Of a stretch of 64,000 nucleotides of DNA, positions 44,737-52,917 are shown one piece after another. Within the stretch, counting starts at the first letter, position 1; each line of letters opens with the position of its first letter. Source of the DNA: Deltaproteobacteria bacterium (GTDB taxonomy: Bacteria > Myxococcota > Kuafuiibacteriia > Kuafuiibacteriales > Kuafuiibacteriaceae); the NCBI GenBank assembly GCA_016703535.1, contig JADJBV010000001.1, positions 2,356,001 through 2,420,000 of the forward strand, read 5' to 3'. Below the pieces are notes generated by a model that did no database searches, was not told the origin of the DNA, and worked only from the letters and a program-made list of their open reading frames with translations. The position numbers and the translations under genes were made by a program.

Positions 44737-45333
44737 TCAGGCCAGAGCATCGGGCAGAAAGTCGCGCCGATCAAACAAGGTGATCAGCTCCACGCCCATC
44801 GCTTCCAGGGCTTCCCTTCCGCCCTCTCGACGATCGACCAGGCCGAGGACCAAAGGCACGACAAACCCCGCCTCCCTGGCCCGGTCGATGGCCTTGGCGG
44901 CCGAACCGCCGGTGGTCACCACGTCCTCCAGCACCGCCAGGCGCCCGCCCGCGGGGAGGTTCTTCACCCCCTCCAGGTAGGCCTGGGTGCCGTGCCCTTT
45001 GGGCTCTTTTCGCACCAAAAAGGCCGGCAAATGACGCCCCAACAGCGAGGCGGTCATGGTCACCGCCGACGCCAAGGGATCCGCGCCCATGGTCAGGCCA
45101 CCGACGCCATCGAGCTTCACGCCCACCCGCTTTTCGTAGAGGGTCACCGCCTCGTAGAAGAGCCGCCCGATCAAGACGTGGCCTCGGCCGTCCAGGGTCA
45201 CCTGCTTACAGTCGATGTAGAAGTCGCTCTTTTTGCCCGAGGCCAAGGTGACCTCCCGGCGTTCGAAGGCCCGGGCGGTCAGATCGGCCAACAACTCGGC
45301 CCGGGCAGCGATCAGATCCGTCGGCAGCGCCAT
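44737..45333 (-). CDS. pyrE: Orotate phosphoribosyltransferase
   Basis: 198 residues from the ATG at 45333; a GTG one codon earlier abuts the bactofilin stop. The enzyme makes orotidine monophosphate from orotate and PRPP in pyrimidine synthesis. Motifs: FTLASGKKSDFYIDCK-type N-terminal segment, FLVRKEPKGHGT flexible loop, and the PRPP-binding LAVLEDVVTTGGSAAKAI. Length is normal. It follows three bactofilin genes with no gap, an arrangement without obvious functional reason. Confidence 0.95.
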   Translation of the reverse strand: MALPTDLIAARAELLADLTARAFERREVTLASGKKSDFYIDCKQVTLDGRGHVLIGRLFYEAVTLYEKRVGVKLDGVGGLTMGADPLASAVTMTASLLGRHLPAFLVRKEPKGHGTQAYLEGVKNLPAGGRLAVLEDVVTTGGSAAKAIDRAREAGFVVPLVLGLVDRREGGREALEAMGVELITLFDRRDFLPDALA

Positions 45334-45336
45334 CAC

Positions 45337-45855
45337 TCAGCTCCGCTTCTTGACCACAATTCGGCGCTTGCGCCGCTCGTCCCCGCCCCGCACGGCCACC
45401 AAGCCGGGCATCGGCGCTTGGGTTTCGTCACCCTCCAGCTCCTCGACCTCTTCGTATTCGTCGTCGGCGGGCGCAGGATCGACGAAGCGAGGGGGGCTGG
45501 GGGCCCGCCGCTCCACACCTTCGGCGTCGCCAATCTGGAGTTGGCCGGCAAAACGCCCACCTTCGGCGATCTTCACCTTGGGCGCCGACAGGTCACCCTT
45601 CACCCGGCCTTCGGCGGTGATCTCGATGGCCATGGTCGCCATCACGTCGCCCACCAAGATCCCAGCCACGATGACCCGCTCGGCGGTGACGTTGGCTTTG
45701 ACCACTCCGGTTTTTTGGACGGTCAGATCTCCGCTCAGCTCCAGGCTGCCCTCCAGGCGCCCAGCCACGATCACGTCTTCGGCGCCGGTGACGCGGCCCC
45801 GGACGACGGAGCCGGCCGCCACTTCGGTCTTGGTTTCGGTGCTCGGCTTGGCCAT
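45337..45855 (-). CDS. Bactofilin with basic C-terminal tail (BacP-like)
   Basis: 172 residues. Residues ~15-115 are a bactofilin beta-helix (GSVVRGRVTGAEDVIVAGRL, GVVKANVTAERVIVAGILVG), which polymerises into cytoskeletal filaments without nucleotide. Residues ~120-172 are an acidic linker (DDEYEEVEELEGDE) and a basic tail, RRKRRIVVKKRS. The tail resembles the KKKVVVKK motif at the end of Myxococcus xanthus BacP, known to bind partner proteins. Third of three consecutive bactofilin genes. Confidence 0.92.
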   Translation of the reverse strand: MAKPSTETKTEVAAGSVVRGRVTGAEDVIVAGRLEGSLELSGDLTVQKTGVVKANVTAERVIVAGILVGDVMATMAIEITAEGRVKGDLSAPKVKIAEGGRFAGQLQIGDAEGVERRAPSPPRFVDPAPADDEYEEVEELEGDETQAPMPGLVAVRGGDERRKRRIVVKKRS

Positions 45856-45861
45856 CGCTCA

Positions 45862-46173
45862 CTACTCCATATCGATGTTGCCCTTGAACTGGGCTCCATC
45901 GGCGATCAGGATCCGGGGGGCACGGATGTCGCCCACCATCTTGCCTTCGGCGGCGATCGCCACCTTCTGGCGGGCCGCCACCTTGCCGCGCAACTTGCCG
46001 GCCACTTGCAGGATGTCGGCCTCGACCTCGGCCTCGACGTCCGCGGTCTTCTCCAGGTTCACCTCGGCCGCCGAGCTGATCTTGCCCTTGACGGTGCCGT
46101 GAACGGTCACCGCGGGCTCACCTTCGATGGAGCCCTCGATGACGATGGTGTTGCCGATGATGGTCTTTGCCAT
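45862..46173 (-). CDS. Bactofilin
   Basis: 103 residues, nearly all beta-helix (VIEGSIEGEPAVTVHGTVKG, VEAEVEADILQVAGKLRGKV), with very short termini. The absence of tails suggests it co-polymerises with the longer bactofilin encoded six bases downstream. It starts one base before the end of the preceding bactofilin gene. Bactofilins scaffold cell-shape and polarity proteins; in Myxococcus three such proteins (BacNOP) organise the chromosome-segregation machinery. Confidence 0.93.
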   Translation of the reverse strand: MAKTIIGNTIVIEGSIEGEPAVTVHGTVKGKISSAAEVNLEKTADVEAEVEADILQVAGKLRGKVAARQKVAIAAEGKMVGDIRAPRILIADGAQFKGNIDME

Positions 46174-46174
46174 T

Positions 46175-46510
46175 TCAGACGCCCTCGTCGATGCCGACGT
46201 CCATCTGGACGCGACCGCGGAACACGGCGCCCTCTTCGATCACCACCGAAGGGGCCCGCACGTCGCCGAACACGGTGGCCGTAGCCTTGACCTCGACCTT
46301 GCGGGAGGCCTCGATGTTGCCCGACGCCTTGCCGTGCACCGTCAGGTGATCGACCTCGATGGTCGCCGTGACGTTGCCCGTCGGTTCGATCACCAGGTGA
46401 TCGAGCTCGACTCGACCTTCGAGTTCACCTTCGACCACCAGGTTGCCGGCCCCGGTGACCTCACCCTTGACCTTGATCGTCTTGCCGATCACCGCCGCCG
46501 CTTCCGCCAT
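46175..46510 (-). CDS. Bactofilin
   Basis: 111 residues; first of the three tandem bactofilin genes. Core repeats include KVKGEVTGAGNLVVEGELEG and VTATIEVDHLTVHGKASGNI. The ATG at 46510 is used. The upstream AAA+ ATPase gene ends 62 bases before it. The three proteins differ mainly in their termini, so they probably form a mixed filament. Confidence 0.93.
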   Translation of the reverse strand: MAEAAAVIGKTIKVKGEVTGAGNLVVEGELEGRVELDHLVIEPTGNVTATIEVDHLTVHGKASGNIEASRKVEVKATATVFGDVRAPSVVIEEGAVFRGRVQMDVGIDEGV

Positions 46511-46572
46511 AGGCCTCGGTCGTAGCCAGGACCGCGCCCGGGCGCAAGTTAGGGCCCAGTCCCCCTACCCCG

Positions 46573-48063
46573 TCATACCTTGAAGTAGTCGAGGACCGTG
46601 GAGTCCTGGGTCGCCGGTCGGGCCCGCTGTTTGGCCCAGTCCCGGAGCGCTTTGATCCGCTCTTCGTAGGTCCGATAGAGGGGGACGGTCTGTTTGGTCG
46701 CCAGGTCGAGGTCGAGGTCGGTCAACTCCCGTTGTTCGGCGAAGGCCCGATAAAGGGCGGAGATCACCACCTGCTCCAGCTCGGCCCCGGAGAAGTGTTC
46801 GGCCCGCTTGGCCACCTCGCTCAGGATCGGGTAACGGGCCGGGTCGCGCTTCCGCTTCTTCAAGTGGATCTTCAAGATCTCGATCCGCTCGTGGACGTTC
46901 GGGAGGTCCACGAAAAAGATCTCGTCGAAGCGGCCCTTCCGCATCAGCTCCGGCGGCAGGTTCTGCACGTTGTTGGCGGTGGCCACCACAAACACCTCGG
47001 CCTTCTTTTCGGCCAACCAGGTGATGAAGCTGCCAAAGACCCGGGAGGCGCTCTTGTCGCCTTCGACCTCGCTGAAGCCTTTTTCGATCTCGTCGACCCA
47101 CAACACCACCGGCGAGAGGCTTTCGGCGATCTTGATCGCGGTGCGGATCGCCTGTTCCGGCGCCCCGCCACCCCCGCCGAAGACCGCGCCGACGTCCAAC
47201 CTCAGCAGCGGGAACTTCCAAAGTTCAGCCACCGCTTTGGCCGACAGCGACTTGCCGCAGCCCTGCACACCCAGCAGGAGGAGGCCCTTGGGCGGCGGCA
47301 GGCCAAAGTCCCTGGCCTCTTGCCCGAAGGCCCGGGTGCGGGTGGCGAGCCAACGTTTCATCTCCCCCAGGCCACCGACGTCGTTGAGACTTTCGCCCAG
47401 CTCGTGGAACTCGAGGACGTCGCTCTTTCGGAGCACGCTCTTCTTCTCCTCGACCACCAACTTCAGATCTTCTTCGTTGAGGCCCTTGCGGAGCACGATC
47501 ACCTTACGAAACACCCGGGCCGCCTCGTTGAGCGACAGGCCCAAGGCACAACGGACCGCGTGTTCGGCCACCTCCGGATCCAGGGTCAGGTTGGCAGAGC
47601 GGGCCACCTTCTCCAGCTCCTCGGCCAGCTCCGGTCCCCTCGGCAAAGGCAGATCCAGGACCGCCGTGTCTTTTTCGAGATCTTCCGGGAGGTTCAGGAT
47701 CGGGGCCACCAACACGAAGGATTGGCGTCGGCGCATCGCCTCGGCCACGTGGTCCCGCAGCCGTCGGACCACCGCTGGGTCCCGTAGATAGGGGTGGAAG
47801 TCGAGCATCACGAAGAGGGCCGGTTCGCTCTGTTGTGCCAGGTGATCCAAGGCCGCCGAGGCGCCAGGTTCGATCACCGCCTCACCTTCGTGAAAACCGA
47901 TGGAGGCCGACCACTTGACGAAGGCCTTCTTGGAGGCGGCGGCCGCCTGCTCCACCAGCCGGAGGGCCCGCTCCTCCTCCTGGGTGACGATGTAGATGAT
48001 CGGATATCCGGCCCGAGAGAGGACCGCGATCTCTTTGGCCAGGGGGTCGAGGCCAGTCGCCAT
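46573..48063 (-). CDS. AAA+ ATPase of the Ycf46/ClpX-like group
   Basis: 496 residues. Residues 1-230 are an N-terminal domain (IIYIVTQEEERALRLVEQAA) typical of Ycf46-like proteins. The AAA+ module (~240-440) has Walker A GVQGCGKS, Walker B VVLWVDEIEK, sensor 1 VVATANN, and the arginine finger in RKGRFDEIFFVDLP. A small C-terminal helical lid ends the protein. Such ATPases remodel protein substrates; the substrate here is unknown. It directly precedes the bactofilin run on the same strand, which may be coincidental. Confidence 0.92.
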   Translation of the reverse strand: MATGLDPLAKEIAVLSRAGYPIIYIVTQEEERALRLVEQAAAASKKAFVKWSASIGFHEGEAVIEPGASAALDHLAQQSEPALFVMLDFHPYLRDPAVVRRLRDHVAEAMRRRQSFVLVAPILNLPEDLEKDTAVLDLPLPRGPELAEELEKVARSANLTLDPEVAEHAVRCALGLSLNEAARVFRKVIVLRKGLNEEDLKLVVEEKKSVLRKSDVLEFHELGESLNDVGGLGEMKRWLATRTRAFGQEARDFGLPPPKGLLLLGVQGCGKSLSAKAVAELWKFPLLRLDVGAVFGGGGGAPEQAIRTAIKIAESLSPVVLWVDEIEKGFSEVEGDKSASRVFGSFITWLAEKKAEVFVVATANNVQNLPPELMRKGRFDEIFFVDLPNVHERIEILKIHLKKRKRDPARYPILSEVAKRAEHFSGAELEQVVISALYRAFAEQRELTDLDLDLATKQTVPLYRTYEERIKALRDWAKQRARPATQDSTVLDYFKV

Positions 48064-48148
48064 TCGGCCGGAGAGTATCTTGGGGGCCCGATCCGAGCCA
48101 GGGGGCGGGGGCTTGCCGAGGGGCCGCCGGTCCCCTCACCATCGGGGC

Positions 48149-48454
48149 ATGGCCGGTCGGATCGATCCTCGCACCTATCGCCTGGGAACCGGCGAAAACG
48201 CCGATCCGGACGCGATCGAGGACCTGCGGGCCCGGGTCGAAAAACACGAGCGCCTCACCCGGGGCAAGCCGGCCAAGGCCTTCAAGGAGGTCTTGAAGCG
48301 CAAGATGTCCGGCGAACCGGAAGAGGGCGCTGAGAACCAGGACCAGGAGCAACCGGAGCAACAAAAAGGCCAAAAGGCCCCGTTGCTCGGGCTCGACCCG
48401 GGCCAAGACTCCAAGATCGCCAAGAAGGGCGCCAAGGTGATCGTGAAGGGCTGA
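48149..48454 (+). CDS. Small hypothetical protein
   Basis: 101 residues from the ATG at 48149. Not recognised. It is charged and mostly disordered: an N-terminal part (DPRTYRLGTGENADPDAIED) and helix (KPAKAFKEVLKRKMSG), then a Gln/Glu-rich stretch (EQPEQQKGQKAPLLG). It is divergent from the AAA+ ATPase gene and stands alone. Confidence 0.6.
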   Translation: MAGRIDPRTYRLGTGENADPDAIEDLRARVEKHERLTRGKPAKAFKEVLKRKMSGEPEEGAENQDQEQPEQQKGQKAPLLGLDPGQDSKIAKKGAKVIVKG

Positions 48455-48487
48455 GCCCACCGCGGCACCTTGGCTCCTTGGCAGCCT

Positions 48488-49051
48488 CTAAACGCGCAGA
48501 CCCCGCTCCACTTCGAGCAAGAAGGTCTTGTGGGCCTCCTTACTCTCGTCGAGGAAGTCCGAGAGGCTCCGGGCGTGGTCGTCCTCTTTCCAGTAGGTCG
48601 GGTCCACCTTCTCCAGGATGATCTTCAGCCGCTCGCCCATCGCGATCACCTGCTCGGCGAACTTGCCGACCTTGATCGCCGCCTGCTGGAGCAACAGCTC
48701 GTCAGGCTCGTAAGGATCGCCAGAGAAGAACGAGATAAAGACGTCGTCTCCGGTGGGCTCGAACAACACGCCGTATTCGCTTTCGCCGAACAGCGCGGTC
48801 TCGGGCTCACCATCGATGATGTAGCGCACTGCGCGCACCACCGCCGTCAGAAGTGGAAGGATTGGGTCAGACTTTCTCGGCACCAGTTCCTTGCCACCGC
48901 GGGTGAAGGTGAGCGCTCCATACAGGCTCGACGCCTGTAGGCGGCTCGCGTGTTGGCCAATCTCCGCGACCAGCTTACTGCTGGGCATCGCGGGCACACC
49001 TTCCTCCGGGTCGCCAAGGTAGACGACGAAGTCCAATTCGAGGCTGCTCAT
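48488..49051 (-). CDS. Hypothetical protein
   Basis: 187 residues from the ATG at 49051 (MSSLELDFVVYLGDPEEG). Not recognised. Strand-helix pattern with GALTFTRGGKELVPRK, GEPETALFGESEYGVLFEPT and DDVFISFFSGDPYEPDELL. The acidic, soluble, single-domain character resembles immunity-type proteins, but there is no toxin gene beside it. Composition is slightly less GC-rich than its neighbours. Confidence 0.65.
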   Translation of the reverse strand: MSSLELDFVVYLGDPEEGVPAMPSSKLVAEIGQHASRLQASSLYGALTFTRGGKELVPRKSDPILPLLTAVVRAVRYIIDGEPETALFGESEYGVLFEPTGDDVFISFFSGDPYEPDELLLQQAAIKVGKFAEQVIAMGERLKIILEKVDPTYWKEDDHARSLSDFLDESKEAHKTFLLEVERGLRV

Positions 49052-49106
49052 CGCGCCCCTCGAATCGTTGCACTCATGATGTCGAGGGTTAACACAGCCA
49101 GGCGCC

Positions 49107-49544
49107 CTATGCCACGTGTTCAGCAAGTTGTGCGGCCGCGGCCAAAAGATGCCGCTCGGCCACGGCCCGGACCGCGGGCCTCGAGAGGACCAGGACCAGG
49201 TAAAAATCGTTGGGCAGGCGCTGGATCAACAGCTCGATCGCCGCATATCGGAGGCACAGGGTCCTCAGCTCCCCCGCCCCCCGGGCCCGACCCCGATCGC
49301 CAAAAAGCCGCAGCAGGGCGCAGGGCTCAGCGCCTCCCAGCCGGACCAAAAACTCGCCCACGGGCATGGTCAAGGCCAGAGCCTTGGGCACGTGGTCCTT
49401 GGCCCGGGCCGCGGCCTCCGGGGGCGGCGGCACCGGCCCCAGGGCGCTGACCACGGTCTCCCCTTCGAAGTCGCACAACACCGCGCCGATCGCGGTCGGG
49501 ACCGCGCCGCACAGGGCCACCAGGGGTTGAGACAGGTCCATCAA
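49107..49544 (-). CDS. Roadblock/LC7-type small protein
   Basis: 145 residues. The pattern VPTAIGAVLCDFEGETVVSAL, then a central helix and LRYAAIELLIQRLPNDFYLVLVLS, fits the Roadblock/LC7 (MglB-like) fold used to regulate small GTPases, at moderate confidence. Its start overlaps the stop of the upstream M17-N-like gene by four bases. It is last in the rib-nusB operon. No GTPase gene is next to it. Confidence 0.7.
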   Translation of the reverse strand: MMDLSQPLVALCGAVPTAIGAVLCDFEGETVVSALGPVPPPPEAAARAKDHVPKALALTMPVGEFLVRLGGAEPCALLRLFGDRGRARGAGELRTLCLRYAAIELLIQRLPNDFYLVLVLSRPAVRAVAERHLLAAAAQLAEHVA

Positions 49545-50077
49545 GGCGCCAGGCTGAGCCCCGCATCGCTGGCCGCGCCCTGTAGGCGGGCTTTGGCCTG
49601 GCTCAGCTCACCTTGGGCCTCGAGCAGGACCACCTCGGTGAAGGGTTGCTCCATGCTCCCCACCGCCGACAGCCAGCGGGCCAAGACCTCCGGCGCCGAA
49701 AAGAGGCCCGCGTGGGGCGGCGCGATGGTCACCGCCACCCGCTCGACGCCCGCGCCCCGGAGGGAATCCAAGGTCGGAGCGAAGAGCACCTTCAACCCGT
49801 CATCCACCCGGGCCTTGGGCATGCCCAAGCCGTACAAAAACACCCGGGCCGCGCCGATCCGGCCCTGGCTGGGCATCAGGAGCGCCTCACCCGGCAGGCC
49901 ACCAAACCGCCCCGACTTGAGGAGCCGGGCCAAACGCCCCGAGAGGCGCCAGTCCACCATCCCGGGCACGGATCGGGGCTGGGCCCGCTCAGAATAGAAG
50001 TAGATCACCAAGGCCTCGACCGAAAGGTGATCGAGGGAGGGGCAGTCGCCGGGCTGGATCCGGACCTGCGTGCCCAC
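49541..50077 (-). CDS. Stand-alone leucyl aminopeptidase N-terminal-like (macro-type) domain
   Basis: 178 residues. The protein matches only the N-terminal non-catalytic domain of M17 leucyl aminopeptidases: ALVIYFYSERAQPRSVPG, LLMPSQGRIGAARVFLYGLG, GVERVAVTIAPPHAGLFSA. The catalytic metal-binding domain is absent. Such a domain alone may bind peptides or nucleotides. It sits between nusB and the Roadblock gene in the same operon and is overlapped by the latter. Confidence 0.75.
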   Translation of the reverse strand: MGTQVRIQPGDCPSLDHLSVEALVIYFYSERAQPRSVPGMVDWRLSGRLARLLKSGRFGGLPGEALLMPSQGRIGAARVFLYGLGMPKARVDDGLKVLFAPTLDSLRGAGVERVAVTIAPPHAGLFSAPEVLARWLSAVGSMEQPFTEVVLLEAQGELSQAKARLQGAASDAGLSLAP

Positions 50078-50078
50078 C

Positions 50079-50549
50079 TTACTTCCCGATCCGGTCGAGG
50101 ATGCCGTTGACGAAGGCGCTCGATCCTTCGGTGCCGAATAACTTGGCCAACTCGACGGCCTCGTTGATCGCGACCTTCCGCGGCACCTCGGCCGACTCGT
50201 GGAGCAGCTCGTAGGCGCCGAGGCGGAGGAGGTTGCGATCGACCAGGGCCATCCGCTCCAGGCGCCAGTTCTGGGAGATCTTCTGGAGCACCTGGTCCAG
50301 CTCTTCCCGGTGGTGGATCACGCCTCGGGCCAACCGCTCCGCATAACCGCGGGCCTCGGCGTCCTCGGGCTCCACCTGGTAGCTCTCCAGCTCACCCGGG
50401 GGCAAATAGGACGGCGGGGGATCGAGGGCCTCACCTTTGCCGAAGCTCTCAAAAAAACGGGCGACCGCCGCGTCCGGCCACTGGCCGGCTTGATCCATCC
50501 CGTAGAGCATCATCAGCGCGTATTCCCGCGCTTTCCGCCGCGCACCCAT
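50079..50549 (-). CDS. nusB: Transcription antitermination factor NusB
   Basis: 156 residues, all-helical. Motifs: RKAREYALMMLYGMDQ, then ERMALVDRNLLRLGAYELLH, and INEAVELAKLFGTEGSSAFVNGILD (split). It binds boxA RNA with NusE in rRNA antitermination. It has a ~15-residue insertion after residue 35 rich in Pro and Tyr (DPPPSYLPPGELESYQ). ribH precedes it by 18 bases; co-localisation of ribH and nusB is common. Confidence 0.95.
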   Translation of the reverse strand: MGARRKAREYALMMLYGMDQAGQWPDAAVARFFESFGKGEALDPPPSYLPPGELESYQVEPEDAEARGYAERLARGVIHHREELDQVLQKISQNWRLERMALVDRNLLRLGAYELLHESAEVPRKVAINEAVELAKLFGTEGSSAFVNGILDRIGK

Positions 50550-50567
50550 CGCCGTCTTCTCCGCCTC

Positions 50568-51029
50568 TCAGCCCAAGCTCTTCTTCAGGTTGGCCATCTC
50601 GATCGCCGCCAAGGCCGCGTCCCAGCCCTTGTTGCCGTGTTTGGTACCGGCCCGCTCGATCGCTTGTTCGATGGTGTCGGTGGTCAAGACCCCCAGAGAC
50701 ACCGGCACGCCGCTGTCCATCTGCACGTGGGCCGCGCCTTTGGTGACCTCGGCCGCCACGTAGTCGAAGTGGGGCGTGCCACCGCGGATCACGCAGCCGA
50801 GGGCGATGATCGCGTCGACCTTCTTTTCGGCCATCCATTGGATCGCCAGCGGGATCTCCCAGCTGCCAGGCACCCGCGCGATCTCGAAGGCCGAGTCCTG
50901 GGCTCCATGTCGCCGCAGACAATCCAAGGCGCCCTCCAACAACTTTTCGGTGATCAGGCTGTTGAAGCGCCCCACCACCAAGCCGAAGCGGATCCCATTG
51001 GCCGACAGCTGTCCTTCGTAGCTCTTCAT
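50568..51029 (-). CDS. ribH: 6,7-dimethyl-8-ribityllumazine synthase
   Basis: 153 residues, normal length. The enzyme condenses dihydroxybutanone phosphate with the ribityl-pyrimidine. Motifs: GLVVGRFNSLITEKLLEGA, CVIRGGTPHFDYVAAEVT, PVSLGVLTTDTIEQAIERAG and GNKGWDAALAAIEM. Fourth enzyme gene of the riboflavin run. Confidence 0.97.
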   Translation of the reverse strand: MKSYEGQLSANGIRFGLVVGRFNSLITEKLLEGALDCLRRHGAQDSAFEIARVPGSWEIPLAIQWMAEKKVDAIIALGCVIRGGTPHFDYVAAEVTKGAAHVQMDSGVPVSLGVLTTDTIEQAIERAGTKHGNKGWDAALAAIEMANLKKSLG

Positions 51030-51041
51030 CGCCCTATCCTC

Positions 51042-52178
51042 TCAGGTCGGATCCCGCACCGGCAGCGGCACCCGTGCGTCCAGCTCCAGCCCGTAGCCCT
51101 CCAGGCCGACGATCCGGAACTCGTTGTTGCTCATGATGCGGAAGCGGCGCACGCCCAGCGACTTCAGGATCTGGGCGCCGGTGCCGAACTCTCGCAGATC
51201 GAGGCGGGTCCCGACCCGGTGGTAAACCGGTGGGGCCTCTTCTTCGTCGCCGATGCGCTGGAGCCGTTTGGACAAGGTCGACCCCGGCACGTGACGCAGC
51301 AGGTACACGAAGACCCCGGCCTCTTCTTTGGCGATCTGATCGAGGGCCGCCCGCATCTCGGCCCCGCCCCCCGAAAGCACCAGGCCGATCAGGTCGGCCG
51401 GCATATCGATCGACTGGACCCGGGCCAACACCGACTTTTCGGGATCGATGGTCCCCTTGATCACCGCCAAGTGTTCCAGGCCGTCGGTCTCGGACCGCAA
51501 CACCTTCACCGTCAGCTCACCCCACTCGGGGGTCTTGAGCTTGCGTTCGACGACGGTCTCCACGAGCTGCTCGTGCTGGAGCCGGTATTCGATCAGCTCG
51601 GCGATGGTGACGATCCGCAGGTGGTGCTCTTTGGCGAAGAGCTCGAGTTCAGGGCGTCGGGCCATGGTGCCATCGACGTTCATGATCTCGCAGATCACGC
51701 CGGCCGGCTTCAGGCCCGCCAACTTGGAGAGATCGACCGAACCTTCGGTTTGACCGGTGCGGACCAAGACGCCGCCGTTCCTGGCGCGGATCGGGAACAC
51801 GTGGCCCGGGGTGACCAGATCATCGGGGGCCGCGCCTTCTTTGACCGCGGCCAAGATGGTGGTGGCCCGGTCGGCGGCGCTGATGCCGGTGGAGACGCCC
51901 TGCCGCGCCTCGATCGAGACCGTGAAGCCGGTCTGAAACGCCGAGGTGTTGCGCTCGACCATCATCGGCAGCTGCAGCTGGCGGATCTTGTCTTCGGTCA
52001 AGGTCAGGCAGATCAGCCCTCGGGCGTGCACGGCCATGAAGTTGATCGCCTCGGGCGTCACCTTCTCGGCCGCCATACAGAGGTCGCCTTCGTTTTCGCG
52101 ATCTTCGTCGTCGACGAGGATCACCATCTTGCCCTGCGCGATGTCTTCGATCGCGCCTTTTACGTTCTCCAGCGACAC
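51042..52178 (-). CDS. DHBP synthase fused to a degenerate GTP cyclohydrolase II domain (RibBX-type)
   Basis: 378 residues. Residues 1-205 are a normal RibB (VDDEDRENEGDLCMAAE; TPGHVFPIRA), making the four-carbon unit of riboflavin. Residues ~210-378 keep the GTP cyclohydrolase II fold (LREFGTGAQILKSLGV, FRIMSNNEFRIVGL) but lack all three zinc-binding cysteines. The usual HSECLTGD...CDCG segment reads VQSIDMPADLIGLVLSGG. This is the RibBX layout described for proteobacterial variants. The second half is presumably inactive, so a separate RibA is needed elsewhere in the genome. Confidence 0.93.
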   Translation of the reverse strand: MSLENVKGAIEDIAQGKMVILVDDEDRENEGDLCMAAEKVTPEAINFMAVHARGLICLTLTEDKIRQLQLPMMVERNTSAFQTGFTVSIEARQGVSTGISAADRATTILAAVKEGAAPDDLVTPGHVFPIRARNGGVLVRTGQTEGSVDLSKLAGLKPAGVICEIMNVDGTMARRPELELFAKEHHLRIVTIAELIEYRLQHEQLVETVVERKLKTPEWGELTVKVLRSETDGLEHLAVIKGTIDPEKSVLARVQSIDMPADLIGLVLSGGGAEMRAALDQIAKEEAGVFVYLLRHVPGSTLSKRLQRIGDEEEAPPVYHRVGTRLDLREFGTGAQILKSLGVRRFRIMSNNEFRIVGLEGYGLELDARVPLPVRDPT

Positions 52179-52230
52179 GGTGTTGCTCCAGGGGGACAGC
52201 TATCGGGAATCGGTGCGGACTGGCAACCGC

Positions 52231-52884
52231 TCAAGTGAAGCCGTGTTCTTTGAGGAAGGCCTCGGTCAGGCCCGGCTTTGGCGCGGCTGCGGCGGGCTCG
52301 AGGAGGCCCGCCACGTAGCGGGCGATCAGGTCCGCCTCCAGGTTGACCAGGGTTCCCGCGGCCGCCCCGCGGATCGAGGTGACCGCCCAGGTGTGGGGGA
52401 TGATCGAGATCGAGAAGGCGCCGTTCTCGCGACCCGTGATGGTCAAGGAGATCCCATCGACCGCGATCGAACCCCGGGGGACCGCCAAACGCAGCAGCTC
52501 CTCGGGCGCCTCGATCCAGAGATCCCAGGCGTTCTCTCGTTGGGCCACGCTCCGGACCCGGCCGACCGCGTCGACGTGGCCTTGCACCAAGTGGCCGCCC
52601 AAGCGGGTGGCCAAGGTGGCGGAACGCTCCAGGTTGACCGGGGCCCCAACCGAAAGTCGCCCAATCGTGGTGCGCTCCAAGGTCTCGGGGCCCGCGTCGA
52701 CGCTGAAGGTGTCACCCTCGATCCGGGTGGCGGTGAGGCAAACGCCGTTGGTGGCGATCGAGTCGCCCAGCTTGACCCCGCCGTCCCGGGCGAAGTTGGC
52801 CTGGAGCACCAGGACCCGCCCGCCGGCCGCCCCAGGTCGGGAAGCCACCACGCGGCCCAGCTCTTCGATCAGCCCGGTAAACAC
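52231..52884 (-). CDS. ribE: Riboflavin synthase, alpha chain
   Basis: 217 residues. The enzyme dismutates two lumazines to riboflavin. There are two lumazine-binding repeats: N-terminal MFTGLIEELGRVV with TNGVCLTAT, and C-terminal QGHVDAVGRV with VDGISLTIT. Normal length with an ~15-residue C-terminal extension (AAAAPKPGLTEAFL). No FMN riboswitch is visible in the spacers of this operon. Confidence 0.96.
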   Translation of the reverse strand: MFTGLIEELGRVVASRPGAAGGRVLVLQANFARDGGVKLGDSIATNGVCLTATRIEGDTFSVDAGPETLERTTIGRLSVGAPVNLERSATLATRLGGHLVQGHVDAVGRVRSVAQRENAWDLWIEAPEELLRLAVPRGSIAVDGISLTITGRENGAFSISIIPHTWAVTSIRGAAAGTLVNLEADLIARYVAGLLEPAAAAPKPGLTEAFLKEHGFT

Positions 52885-52917
52885 GGGCCGAAGTAGATCC
52901 CGAGGATCCGGCCCTGG

